Shown: piece by piece, positions 27,554-35,085 of the stretch
Numbering within the stretch: the stretch's first letter is position 1
Layout of the letters: the number at the start of each line of letters is the position of its first letter
NCBI RefSeq assembly: GCF_001280595.1
Contig: NZ_LITU01000059.1
Coordinates: 104,650 to 168,649 of the forward strand
DNA from: Paenibacillus xylanivorans
Lineage (GTDB): Bacteria > Bacillota > Bacilli > Paenibacillales > Paenibacillaceae
Reading direction: 5' to 3'
DNA length: 64,000 nucleotides
The notes under the pieces: model-generated
Databases searched by the model: none
What the model was told of the DNA's origin: nothing
The model's input: only the letters and a program-made list of their open reading frames with translations
Program-made: the position numbers and the translations under genes

Positions 27554-28510
27554 TCAAGACGACTGGAATCGCTTGATTCCTTCTTCCAGATTATCAATCG
27601 TCCACTGAATGTGTTCCTTGTTATCGTATTGACGATATGGACACTCGATTCTCAGCGCCAGATCAAAGTACAGATCATATAAACTTCTTCTTTTCCGTTC
27701 GCTTTCTGTTGTAACTGCTCTTCCATATCCTTTGAGAAATCCTGATGTATTATTAAAATGACTGAAATAGTGCTCCATTAACGGATCTGCCCAGAGGGAC
27801 CGTTCGAAATCGATAATAGCCGTGATTTTACCTGCCTCCACAAATACATTCCCATCCCACAAATCCCAATGCACAAGCACAGGCTCTTTGACATCATCCA
27901 GTACATCTGATTTCTGCTGAATTAAACGCTCCAGTTCCTCATAACGGATTGAAAATTCCACACCCGCTGCTTTGCTATCTGCAAGCATATCATCCATCAG
28001 GCTCAGGAAAGCTTCTTTCCATGTGGTATACTTTGGTTTCTTTTCTGAAAAATAACCAAATCTCTCTCCTTTAATCTCATTAATCCGGCGATTGTACACA
28101 CCCAATTGTTGCTCAATGGATTGCTGCTCTTCCACACTGTATTGATCCTTAACTTTGTTATAAGGCGCTCCAGGCATGTATTCCATAATAAAATATTCTG
28201 CCGGAACCTGGGTGAGCGATGGATCATAAGCCAATACCCGGGGAACAGGTACACCCTGAAGCTCTGCCGCGAGTCGTAATGCCTCAACCTCAGCAACCAT
28301 GACATGCTGTTCACAACGCATCAACTTAATCCCATTAGAAGGAGCTATTTTGAGTACAACCATCTGTCCGTCGTTTTTAGTGATAAAGTAAGCATGGTTT
28401 GCCCAGCCGTCGGTCATCTCCTTGTATTCTTGGATACCTGTGTTAAAATGCTGCTGCACAATGCTATCTAACTGTTCGGAAGTTAATCTTGTTTTGTATG
28501 TACTTTCCAT
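27554..28510 (-). CDS. Aminoglycoside-phosphotransferase-fold kinase
   Basis: The 318-residue protein has the APH/choline kinase fold. It has the ATP-site lysine in VVLKIAP (K54), catalytic loop HWDLWDGN (H214, D216, N221) and metal-binding D234 in IIDFE. Such enzymes phosphorylate antibiotics, sugars or other small molecules. Nothing here identifies the substrate, and similarity of fold is not evidence of resistance. ATG 28510 has GAGGTG upstream. It lies between yqeM and leuS, an insertion relative to Bacillus subtilis. Confidence 0.82.
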   Translation of the reverse strand: MESTYKTRLTSEQLDSIVQQHFNTGIQEYKEMTDGWANHAYFITKNDGQMVVLKIAPSNGIKLMRCEQHVMVAEVEALRLAAELQGVPVPRVLAYDPSLTQVPAEYFIMEYMPGAPYNKVKDQYSVEEQQSIEQQLGVYNRRINEIKGERFGYFSEKKPKYTTWKEAFLSLMDDMLADSKAAGVEFSIRYEELERLIQQKSDVLDDVKEPVLVHWDLWDGNVFVEAGKITAIIDFERSLWADPLMEHYFSHFNNTSGFLKGYGRAVTTESERKRRSLYDLYFDLALRIECPYRQYDNKEHIQWTIDNLEEGIKRFQSS

Positions 28511-28642
28511 TTTGCACCTCGCCTGGACTTTTGGATTTTCGGGTTAATCTTGCTGGAAAACGTTTTCTATCCAACCATTATGGCTTTCTTTAAACCAACT
28601 GGCAATAGCTTTTATTACATATAACAAACGTCCATAAAATAT

Positions 28643-28676
28643 AAGAACTGCCCTTATCAACATAAGGACAGTTCTT
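28643..28676 (-). terminator. Terminator after the methyltransferase gene
   Basis: AAGAACTGyCCTTAT / ATAAGGrCAGTTCTT stem, four-base loop, followed on the minus strand by ATATTTTATG. Confidence 0.75.
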
Positions 28677-28685
28677 TAGTTAATC

Positions 28686-29495
28686 TTATTTCACGGCTAC
28701 ATAGAACAGACGCTGTGCGTCTTCTCCCGCTTCTTTCCACTCAAAATCAGCATATACACGGACATCTCTGAAACCAGCCTTTGTCAGCTCCAGCTTCATC
28801 CAGTCCGGATCGTACGCACGCTGAACATGAACCTCTTCAAACCGCTGGTACATATCCTTGCCGCTTTCAGCCGCACGCGAAAAGATACTCAGATGATGCT
28901 CAATCTCACACCGATCATGATCCATATCACAGGTCCAAATATACGAAACGGAGCGTTCGTCCAACACAAAAGGCTGCTCCTCTTCATACCGAATAAGGGT
29001 ATTTGGATGATGTACATCGAACAGGAACGTTCCCTCCGGCTTCAGCATCTCGTAAGTACGCTGAAAGGTACGAACAACATCCTCTTTTTCAAGCAAATAA
29101 TTCACGCAATCACAGAACGATATCACCGAGTCCACAGGCTCCGGAACTCTCCAGTCCCGCATATCCTGCTGCACCCAGCGGACGCTGCCTTCCCGATATA
29201 AGCGGTGACCTTGAGGAGTGGCCTCCATTTTACTGCGTGCAACAGACAACATGTCCGCTGACAGGTCAATGCCTGTAACTTCGAAGCCGGAGTTAACCAG
29301 TGGGATCGTAATTGAGCCCGTTCCGCAGCCTAGTTCAGCCACACTTTTCGGCATGCCATGCCGTTCCCAAGCCGTTCTCGCAAACCTTATCCAGTCCGGA
29401 TAAGGCATATCCTCCATTAATTCATCGTACACATAGGCAAATTTCCGGTAAGACATGTCAGGCACCGCACTTTCAATTTCATTTTCGAAGCTCAT
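28686..29495 (-). CDS. yqeM: Class I SAM-dependent methyltransferase (YqeM-like)
   Basis: The 269-residue protein has SAM motif I VAELGCGTGS (about 53–61), then VTGIDLSADML and SVISFCDCVNYL. Position beside rsfS, yqeK and nadD and the start YRKFAYVYDELM match yqeM of Bacillus subtilis, a methyltransferase of unknown substrate. ATG 29495 immediately follows a terminator and lacks a good ribosome site. An ATG 39 bases inside (29456), giving MSYRKFAYVYDELM, may be the true start. Confidence 0.8.
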   Translation of the reverse strand: MSFENEIESAVPDMSYRKFAYVYDELMEDMPYPDWIRFARTAWERHGMPKSVAELGCGTGSITIPLVNSGFEVTGIDLSADMLSVARSKMEATPQGHRLYREGSVRWVQQDMRDWRVPEPVDSVISFCDCVNYLLEKEDVVRTFQRTYEMLKPEGTFLFDVHHPNTLIRYEEEQPFVLDERSVSYIWTCDMDHDRCEIEHHLSIFSRAAESGKDMYQRFEEVHVQRAYDPDWMKLELTKAGFRDVRVYADFEWKEAGEDAQRLFYVAVK

Positions 29496-29504
29496 TTGAA
29501 CAAA

Positions 29505-29551
29505 AGAAAAAGCAGGGGCATCCGGAGTTCACCCAGCCTTGCCCTGCCTTT
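29505..29551 (-). terminator. Terminator after the cvfB-like gene
   Basis: On the minus strand GGCAGGGC…GCCCCTGC followed by TTTTTCTTTTG, ending only a few bases before the next start codon. Confidence 0.75.
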
Positions 29552-29595
29552 ACTTGTGGATTCAAGTACATTCTTGATCCGTGATAGCCGTTTGC

Positions 29596-30501
29596 TTACT
29601 TGTCCTCGCTCTGATCCTGAGGTACAGACTCTGTCAGATAGGTCCAGTTTTCCTTTTGTGTTACCAGACCGTCCTTCATCAGTTTGCCCAAGGCACGCTT
29701 GAAGGCGGATTTACTGATACCAAAACGCTCCTTGATGATGTCCGGGGGGGTTGCATCCGAATACGGCATGCCGCCCGTAGGGCGCTCTTTCAAGAAAGCG
29801 AGCAGTTTGTCTGCATCTTCATTACGACCAACCTCTTTGAGAGGAGACATCGCCAGATTGACACGTCCGTCTTCACGTACCATGGTTACCCGGCATTTCA
29901 CCTTTTCACCAAGGCGCAGCATACGGTTTCGTTCCGAGGAATGAATCATGCCGATCGCACCAAAGCCCAGCACACCACCGTCAACAAGTACAAAAGTACC
30001 CATCTGAAGTGGCTTGTACACTGTTGCTTCAACCCATTCGTTCACCCAAGATGTTGGCGCATGGAAAGACAATGGCGCAAGCTCACGTTCCCCAGCCAAT
30101 TTCCCCCGCAAACGTCCTTGCTTGTCATGCTCCATAAGAACAAAAACTTCATCACCCACATGAGGACGTAATTCTTCCAATTCAGGCAATTCACGAATCG
30201 GAAGCAGCAATTGCCGCCCAAGCCCCATTTCGAGGAAACAGCCGAGGCGTGGATGAATGTCTGCCACAACCAGTCGTCCCATTTCACCGAGTGTGAGATA
30301 TGGTTTTTTCATGGTTGCCGCCAGACGATCTTCCGTATCAAAGAACAGAAAGACCTCCAGCGTTTCTCCAATTTTAACGTCCCGTGTGAGCTCCGTATAG
30401 TGAAGCAATACATCTTCCGATCCTGTCGTCAAAAAGTAGCCAAACGGAGACACTTCACGTGAAACCGGCAAATTGACGACTGTTCCTGCGATCAAACTCA
30501 T
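29596..30501 (-). CDS. cvfB: CvfB-like S1 RNA-binding protein
   Basis: The 301-residue protein opens MSLIAGTVVNLPVSREVSPFGYFLT. It is built of tandem S1/OB-type domains (about 1–65, 70–140, 145–215) and ends in a winged-helix domain (about 225–290, IIKERFGISKSAFKRALGKLM). This is the layout of CvfB (YitL in Bacillus), an RNA-binding regulator of virulence genes in Staphylococcus. The ATG at 30501 overlaps the rsfS stop (ATGA), so it is coupled to the yqe operon, where Bacillus subtilis has no such gene. Confidence 0.88.
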   Translation of the reverse strand: MSLIAGTVVNLPVSREVSPFGYFLTTGSEDVLLHYTELTRDVKIGETLEVFLFFDTEDRLAATMKKPYLTLGEMGRLVVADIHPRLGCFLEMGLGRQLLLPIRELPELEELRPHVGDEVFVLMEHDKQGRLRGKLAGERELAPLSFHAPTSWVNEWVEATVYKPLQMGTFVLVDGGVLGFGAIGMIHSSERNRMLRLGEKVKCRVTMVREDGRVNLAMSPLKEVGRNEDADKLLAFLKERPTGGMPYSDATPPDIIKERFGISKSAFKRALGKLMKDGLVTQKENWTYLTESVPQDQSEDK

Positions 30502-30845
30502 ACCGTTTCCACCACTTTGGCATCAGACCACAGTCGTTCAATGTTGTAATACTCACGCTCGTCGCGATGGAAGATATGAACAACCACATCGCCCATGTCC
30601 ATCAGTACCCAACGCGCAGAATCCATGCCTTCGATGCCTTTGATGTTCACTCCGGCTGCATGCGCCTGTTTGCGAATCTCTGTTGCAATCGCCTGTACCT
30701 GTGTATCCGAATTCCCGTGACAGATAACAAAATAATCCGCTACCAGCGAGATGTTAATCAGATCCAGCGCTACAATGTTGGATGCCTTTTTATCGTCAGC
30801 GGCAGCAACCGCCATATTCATAAGTTCTTTCGATGATACTGTCAT
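30498..30845 (-). CDS. rsfS: Ribosomal silencing factor RsfS
   Basis: RsfS binds L14 and prevents subunit joining when nutrients are low. The 115-residue protein has the family core NIVALDLINISLVADYFVI and ARWVLMDMGDVVVHIFH. ATG 30845 has GGAGGTT upstream and is preferred to an in-frame start at 30881 inside yqeK. It lies 22 bases after yqeK, and its stop overlaps the next gene by four bases. Confidence 0.95.
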   Translation of the reverse strand: MTVSSKELMNMAVAAADDKKASNIVALDLINISLVADYFVICHGNSDTQVQAIATEIRKQAHAAGVNIKGIEGMDSARWVLMDMGDVVVHIFHRDEREYYNIERLWSDAKVVETV

Positions 30846-30867
30846 GAACCAACCTCCATAATCTAAT

Positions 30868-31434
30868 CTATAAATGTGCAATCAAGTCATTTCGCGACAA
30901 CATGGTCAAAGGATAAATAACACGGCGCTGAGAGATCAGCAAGCTGATCGTCGAGTCAAAACCGGCAATTAAACCTTCTTCCAGACTATGCTCAGCCTGT
31001 TCGCGAATATGATCCACTCCCGGGAAGTCTCTCCCAGGTTCAATATAATCCGCCAGACATACCACTTTATCCAGCAGACTCATGCCCACCCGGCCCGAGG
31101 TATGCCAGCGGATGGCATTGATAATTTCGGCATCATCAATGCCGTAGTCACGCTCTGCAACCAAGGCGCCCACTTCGGAGTGCCAGAGCTGCTTGTCATG
31201 CTGCAAAAGTTCTTCGTTCAATCCATTGTCACGGATGACCGCTTCCATCTCCGATACAGGCCAATATTTGGCCACATCATGCAATATAGCCGCCAAATCC
31301 GCTTTTACAGGATCAGCGCCATATTTTCCAGCCAACAAGACTGCCGACTCCATGACACCCAGCGTGTGCTTCCAACGCTTCTCCGGCATTTGACTGGAAA
31401 CAGCGCGGATCAGTTCGTCACGGCTTAGTTCCAT
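30868..31434 (-). CDS. yqeK: YqeK, symmetrical Ap4A hydrolase (HD domain)
   Basis: The 188-residue HD-domain phosphohydrolase has metal ligands H23 and H52/D53 (KHTLGV, ILHDVAKYW) and RWHTSGR. YqeK enzymes cleave diadenosine tetraphosphate to two ADP. ATG 31434 has AAGGAGCGG. The first 17 bases overlap the end of nadD, which supports translational coupling. Confidence 0.93.
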   Translation of the reverse strand: MELSRDELIRAVSSQMPEKRWKHTLGVMESAVLLAGKYGADPVKADLAAILHDVAKYWPVSEMEAVIRDNGLNEELLQHDKQLWHSEVGALVAERDYGIDDAEIINAIRWHTSGRVGMSLLDKVVCLADYIEPGRDFPGVDHIREQAEHSLEEGLIAGFDSTISLLISQRRVIYPLTMLSRNDLIAHL

Positions 31435-32008
31435 ATAAACCGCTCCTTACAATGTATTGATGGACCGCATCAGGAATCATAAAGCGTACGGAATGCCCTT
31501 TGGCAAAACGTCTGCGTACTGCTGTGGATGATATGTCCACCAAGGGCATCTCAGCCAACAGTACCCGATCCTGTAGCGCCTCTGGCAGGTCATCCAGATG
31601 TAACTGGAATCCCGGCCGTCCCACACCGATAAAAGTTAATCGTTCGGCGAGTTCTTCGATCTGTTCCCATTTGGGAAGATAGTTCACCATATCCGCTCCA
31701 ACAATGAAGTAGAATTCATGCTGCGGGTAGCGGCGCCAAAGTTCCTTCATCGTATCGATGGTATAAGACACGCCGCCAAGCTCCATCTCGATGCCCAGCA
31801 CCTCATAATGCTGTACTTCTTTCACAGCCGCTTCCGTCATTTCGAGACGTTGCTGTCCCGACGCTCCGGCTTCGCGTTTGTGAGGAGGAACATGAGAAGG
31901 CATGAACCAGATCTCGTCCAGTTCATGTGAATCCATGGCCGCTTCGGCTGCCAGCAGGTGCCCCATGTGGATCGGATCAAACGTACCACCCATGATGCCG
32001 ATCTTCAC
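31418..32008 (-). CDS. nadD: Nicotinate-nucleotide adenylyltransferase
   Basis: NadD adenylates NaMN on the route to NAD. The 196-residue protein has GGTFDPIHMGHLL with the nucleotidyltransferase HxGH, and the C-terminal signature DISSTAVRRRFAKG. GTG 32008 (MKIGIMGG…) is chosen. AAGGGAGA lies nine bases upstream, whereas the in-frame GTG at 32017 is too close to that site. Second-to-last core of the nadD–yqeK–rsfS unit. Confidence 0.94.
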   Translation of the reverse strand: MKIGIMGGTFDPIHMGHLLAAEAAMDSHELDEIWFMPSHVPPHKREAGASGQQRLEMTEAAVKEVQHYEVLGIEMELGGVSYTIDTMKELWRRYPQHEFYFIVGADMVNYLPKWEQIEELAERLTFIGVGRPGFQLHLDDLPEALQDRVLLAEMPLVDISSTAVRRRFAKGHSVRFMIPDAVHQYIVRSGLYGTKP

Positions 32009-32023
32009 CCGCTTCACTCTCCC

Positions 32024-32317
32024 TTACCTAGGTAGTTCGATTTGTTTGTTGTCACGTGATTCTTTGTACAGAATGATGGTACTACCGATGATTTGCACCA
32101 GTTCGCTTCCCGTTTCACGGGCAACTTCTTCCGCAATTTCATTTTTGTCATCCAGATTATTGTTCAGTACTTGTACTTTCATCAATTCGCGCTTCTCAAT
32201 CGCATCTGCGATATGACGGAACAAGTGCTCATTCGTTCCCCCTTTACCAATTTGAAACACAGGGGTCAGATGATGTGCTTGTGAACGCAAAAAGCGCTTT
32301 TGTTTACCGTTTAACAT
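32024..32317 (-). CDS. yhbY: YhbY RNA-binding protein (CRM domain)
   Basis: The 97-residue product is a single CRM/YhbY domain: LNGKQKRFLRSQAHHLTPVFQIGKGG, then VLNNNLDDKNE. It associates with pre-50S particles in other bacteria. It lies 15 bases before nadD, as in Bacillus (yqeI). Confidence 0.95.
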   Translation of the reverse strand: MLNGKQKRFLRSQAHHLTPVFQIGKGGTNEHLFRHIADAIEKRELMKVQVLNNNLDDKNEIAEEVARETGSELVQIIGSTIILYKESRDNKQIELPR

Positions 32318-32406
32318 AAATACTCCATACTCCTTATGGTGAGCAAACCTCAGTAACAGTACAATGTCTGTCCGAGGCTTGACCGTTCAATTATATTTTT
32401 TGCATA

Positions 32407-33270
32407 TCAAAAACTATCTAACACAGCTCGTCGCATCGTCTCCACAGGAGCCGGGATGCCAAGCCAATGCTCGAATGCTACCGCGCCCTGATATATAAAC
32501 ATGCCAAGACCACCGTGCACGATACATCCACGCTGCTTTGCCTCGCGAAGCAGGCGAGTTTCCAGCGGATTGTAGATGAGGTCACTTACTGCTGCGCCTG
32601 CTCGAATGAGTGCAGGATCAACAGGCACGTCATCTACATGCGGATGCATGCCTGCGGCTGTTGTGTTGATCACAATATCGGCCGAAGCCAGCACCGCAGC
32701 GGCCTCTTCCATTCCGCCACCTGTGATATCACCCAGTCCATGAGCCCGCAGATCGGAAGCAAGGGCAACGGCTCTATCGGCTGTACGGTTAAGAATACTA
32801 ATCCGTTCAGGCTTCTCCAAAGCGAGGGCATAGATCACACCCCTTGCTGCTCCTCCAGCCCCCAGAACAACGATACGTTTACCTGCCAGTTCCGGAACCG
32901 CTTCTTCCTTCAATGAACGCACATAACCGATGCCATCCGTATTATACCCGATCAGCTTGCCTTCTTCATTGACAATGGTGTTCACCGCACCAATCAGACG
33001 TGCACTTTCATCAATCACATCCAGATACTGCATCACCTGTTCTTTGTGGGGAATGGTTACATTCACACCACGGTACCCCAGCGCCACTATACCACGAATG
33101 GCTGATTCCAGCTGCTCGGGACGAACATGCAATGGCATATATATTCCGTTCGCTCCTGCAGCCTGAAGAGCCGCATTATGCATGGCAGGCGATTTGGAAT
33201 GAGCAATGGGATCGCCCATTACACCTAACAAGACAGGGAGTGAGGGAGTGGAATTCTTTTGTTCTGACAT
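32407..33270 (-). CDS. aroE: Shikimate dehydrogenase
   Basis: AroE reduces 3-dehydroshikimate with NADPH in aromatic amino acid synthesis. The 287-residue protein has the substrate motif GDPIAHSKSPAMHN, NVTIPHKE with the catalytic Lys, NTIVNE, and NADP-binding VLGAGGAARGV followed by NRT. ATG 33270 has CGGAGGCGG. Syntenic with Bacillus subtilis aroD/yqe. Confidence 0.96.
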   Translation of the reverse strand: MSEQKNSTPSLPVLLGVMGDPIAHSKSPAMHNAALQAAGANGIYMPLHVRPEQLESAIRGIVALGYRGVNVTIPHKEQVMQYLDVIDESARLIGAVNTIVNEEGKLIGYNTDGIGYVRSLKEEAVPELAGKRIVVLGAGGAARGVIYALALEKPERISILNRTADRAVALASDLRAHGLGDITGGGMEEAAAVLASADIVINTTAAGMHPHVDDVPVDPALIRAGAAVSDLIYNPLETRLLREAKQRGCIVHGGLGMFIYQGAVAFEHWLGIPAPVETMRRAVLDSF

Positions 33271-33311
33271 ACATCCGCCTCCGATCTGATGAAAATCCTG
33301 CTGCTATTACA

Positions 33312-34439
33312 TTAGATCAAGGATGGACGGATCAGTACACGAATACCTTTTGGAGCATGAACCGCAACAAGCGCCCCATTCTCACCGTTAACCTTAATCC
33401 AGCCCAAGCCGGAAATGAATACATCCGACTGACTGCCACGTTTGATACGGAATTCATGTCTGGTCCACTCAGGCATATCAGCTGCATCTTCACGCGTCGG
33501 TGGAGACAGCAATTCACCCAGATGGTCACGGTACAAGTCGTCTGCACGTTCCAGCTTCGTCCGGTGAATATCAAGCGCAGTGCTGATAAAACAAGTGAAG
33601 GACTGACGATCCCCCTCCACAAAGTCAAAACGAGCCATGCCGCCAAAGAACAGCGTTTGACCAGAATTTAATTGATAAACAGCAGGTTTAAGCGGTTTTT
33701 CAGGCATAATGGCAGCCAGATCCTTACGGGATACAATCTCACTGAAACGCCAAGGGTACACAATTCCCGGCGTATCAATAATAGCTTTTCCATCGTCCAG
33801 TGGAATATTAACCATGTCCAGCGTCGTTCCCGGATAGCGGGACGTTGTGAGTTCCTGCTCGAGATCACTGTAGTCACGAATCAGACGGTTAATCAGTGTG
33901 GATTTGCCCACATTGGTACCACCAACCACATATACGTCACGATCTTCGCGATACGTTCCGACGAGCTCAAGCAGTCGGTCGAAGCCCTGATTTTGTTTCG
34001 CACTGCACAGAACAACATCCACGGTACGCAAACCTTGTTCTTTGGCCTGCTTCTGCACCCAGTTGCGTACCTTGTTCCAGTTGGTTACTTTTGGAAGCAA
34101 GTCCGTTTTGTTCACGGCAAGCAATACCGGATTGTTGCCTACAAAACGCTGTAAACCAGAGATGATACTTCCATCAAAGTCAAACAGATCAACGATATGG
34201 ATGACAAGTGCATCCTTATCCCCGATTTTGCTCAGCAGGGCCAGAAACTCGTCCTGATCCACTGTAACGGATGATGATTCGTTGTAATTTTTTATGCGGA
34301 AACAACGCTGGCAAATAACTGGTTCACGATCCAACGCTTTTTCGGGGATAAATCCTGGTAATTCCGGGTTTTCCGTTTGCAGATGCACTCCGCATCCGCT
34401 GCACCTTACGGCAATATTGCCGTTATGCGGTTCTGTCAT
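33312..34439 (-). CDS. yqeH: YqeH ribosome-assembly GTPase
   Basis: The 375-residue protein has a treble-clef zinc motif (Cys 13, 16, 43, 46) and a circularly permuted GTPase domain. G4 NKTD (110–113) and G5 SAK come before G1 GGTNVGKST (173–181) and G3 DTPG. This order defines the YqeH/YlqF group; YqeH is needed for 30S maturation. ATG 34439 overlaps the yqeG stop by four bases. Confidence 0.95.
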   Translation of the reverse strand: MTEPHNGNIAVRCSGCGVHLQTENPELPGFIPEKALDREPVICQRCFRIKNYNESSSVTVDQDEFLALLSKIGDKDALVIHIVDLFDFDGSIISGLQRFVGNNPVLLAVNKTDLLPKVTNWNKVRNWVQKQAKEQGLRTVDVVLCSAKQNQGFDRLLELVGTYREDRDVYVVGGTNVGKSTLINRLIRDYSDLEQELTTSRYPGTTLDMVNIPLDDGKAIIDTPGIVYPWRFSEIVSRKDLAAIMPEKPLKPAVYQLNSGQTLFFGGMARFDFVEGDRQSFTCFISTALDIHRTKLERADDLYRDHLGELLSPPTREDAADMPEWTRHEFRIKRGSQSDVFISGLGWIKVNGENGALVAVHAPKGIRVLIRPSLI

Positions 34440-34963
34440 TTCTTCTTTTCCTCCTCAAGCCATAAGCCTTTCTTGCGCAAACTCGTTAGAGCAATCCGTT
34501 CCACGCGCCGATTGAAGCGGGTCATAAAGCCTTCATCTCCAATGGAGATCGGCAACACCAGAACCGTATGGAGTCCCAGTCGATTACCTCCATAGACATC
34601 CGTAAGCATCTGATCTCCTACCACAATCGTTTTTTCTGGAGTTAACTCCATCATCTTCATTGCTCTACGAAACGGAACATTCGATGGTTTGCGTGCACTA
34701 TGCACAAACTGGATATCCAGTGGTGTCGCAAACAGGGATACACGATTCAAATTGTTATTGGACACAATCATGAGCTGGAAACCAGCCTCTTTCACACGTG
34801 CAAACCACTCGATCAGTTCGGGCGTGGCGTCAGGAGCTTTGGCCCCAACGAGTGTATTGTCCAGATCAGTTATAATTCCACGGTAGCCTTGAGCGTATAG
34901 CTCTTCCAGATTAATGTCAAAAACCGTGTCTACACGCAGCTTGGGCATTAACATTTCAAACAA
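34436..34963 (-). CDS. yqeG: YqeG, HAD-type phosphatase
   Basis: The 175-residue HAD hydrolase has the nucleophile motif GIITDLDNTLVGAK, IVSNNN and VVGDQMLTDVYGGNRLG. It belongs to the YqeG/Gep4-like group, which includes phosphatidylglycerophosphatases; the substrate here is inferred. The start is probably TTG 34963, five bases after GAGGTGA. In-frame codons at 34990 and 34954 have no well-placed site. It is the first gene of the yqe run and is coupled to yqeH. Confidence 0.88.
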   Translation of the reverse strand: MFEMLMPKLRVDTVFDINLEELYAQGYRGIITDLDNTLVGAKAPDATPELIEWFARVKEAGFQLMIVSNNNLNRVSLFATPLDIQFVHSARKPSNVPFRRAMKMMELTPEKTIVVGDQMLTDVYGGNRLGLHTVLVLPISIGDEGFMTRFNRRVERIALTSLRKKGLWLEEEKKK

Positions 34964-35054
34964 AGAAGTCACCTCAGTTTCATACGACACACTATATCAC
35001 AAATCCGTCTTTCCTGAAAATGCATACAGAGCCTGATGACATAGGAAAAAGGAA

Positions 35055-35085
35055 AAACGGGACGGGCGACATTACGCCCGTTCCG
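35055..35085 (-). terminator. Terminator overlapping the 3' end of the transglutaminase gene
   Basis: On the minus strand ACGGGCG…CGCCCGT followed by ccCGTTTTTCCTTTTT. The stop codon of the gene lies inside the hairpin. Confidence 0.8.

Noticed and set aside
27554-28510. Aminoglycoside resistance gene
   Set aside because: The kinase fold is shared by many non-resistance enzymes and no feature points to an antibiotic substrate.
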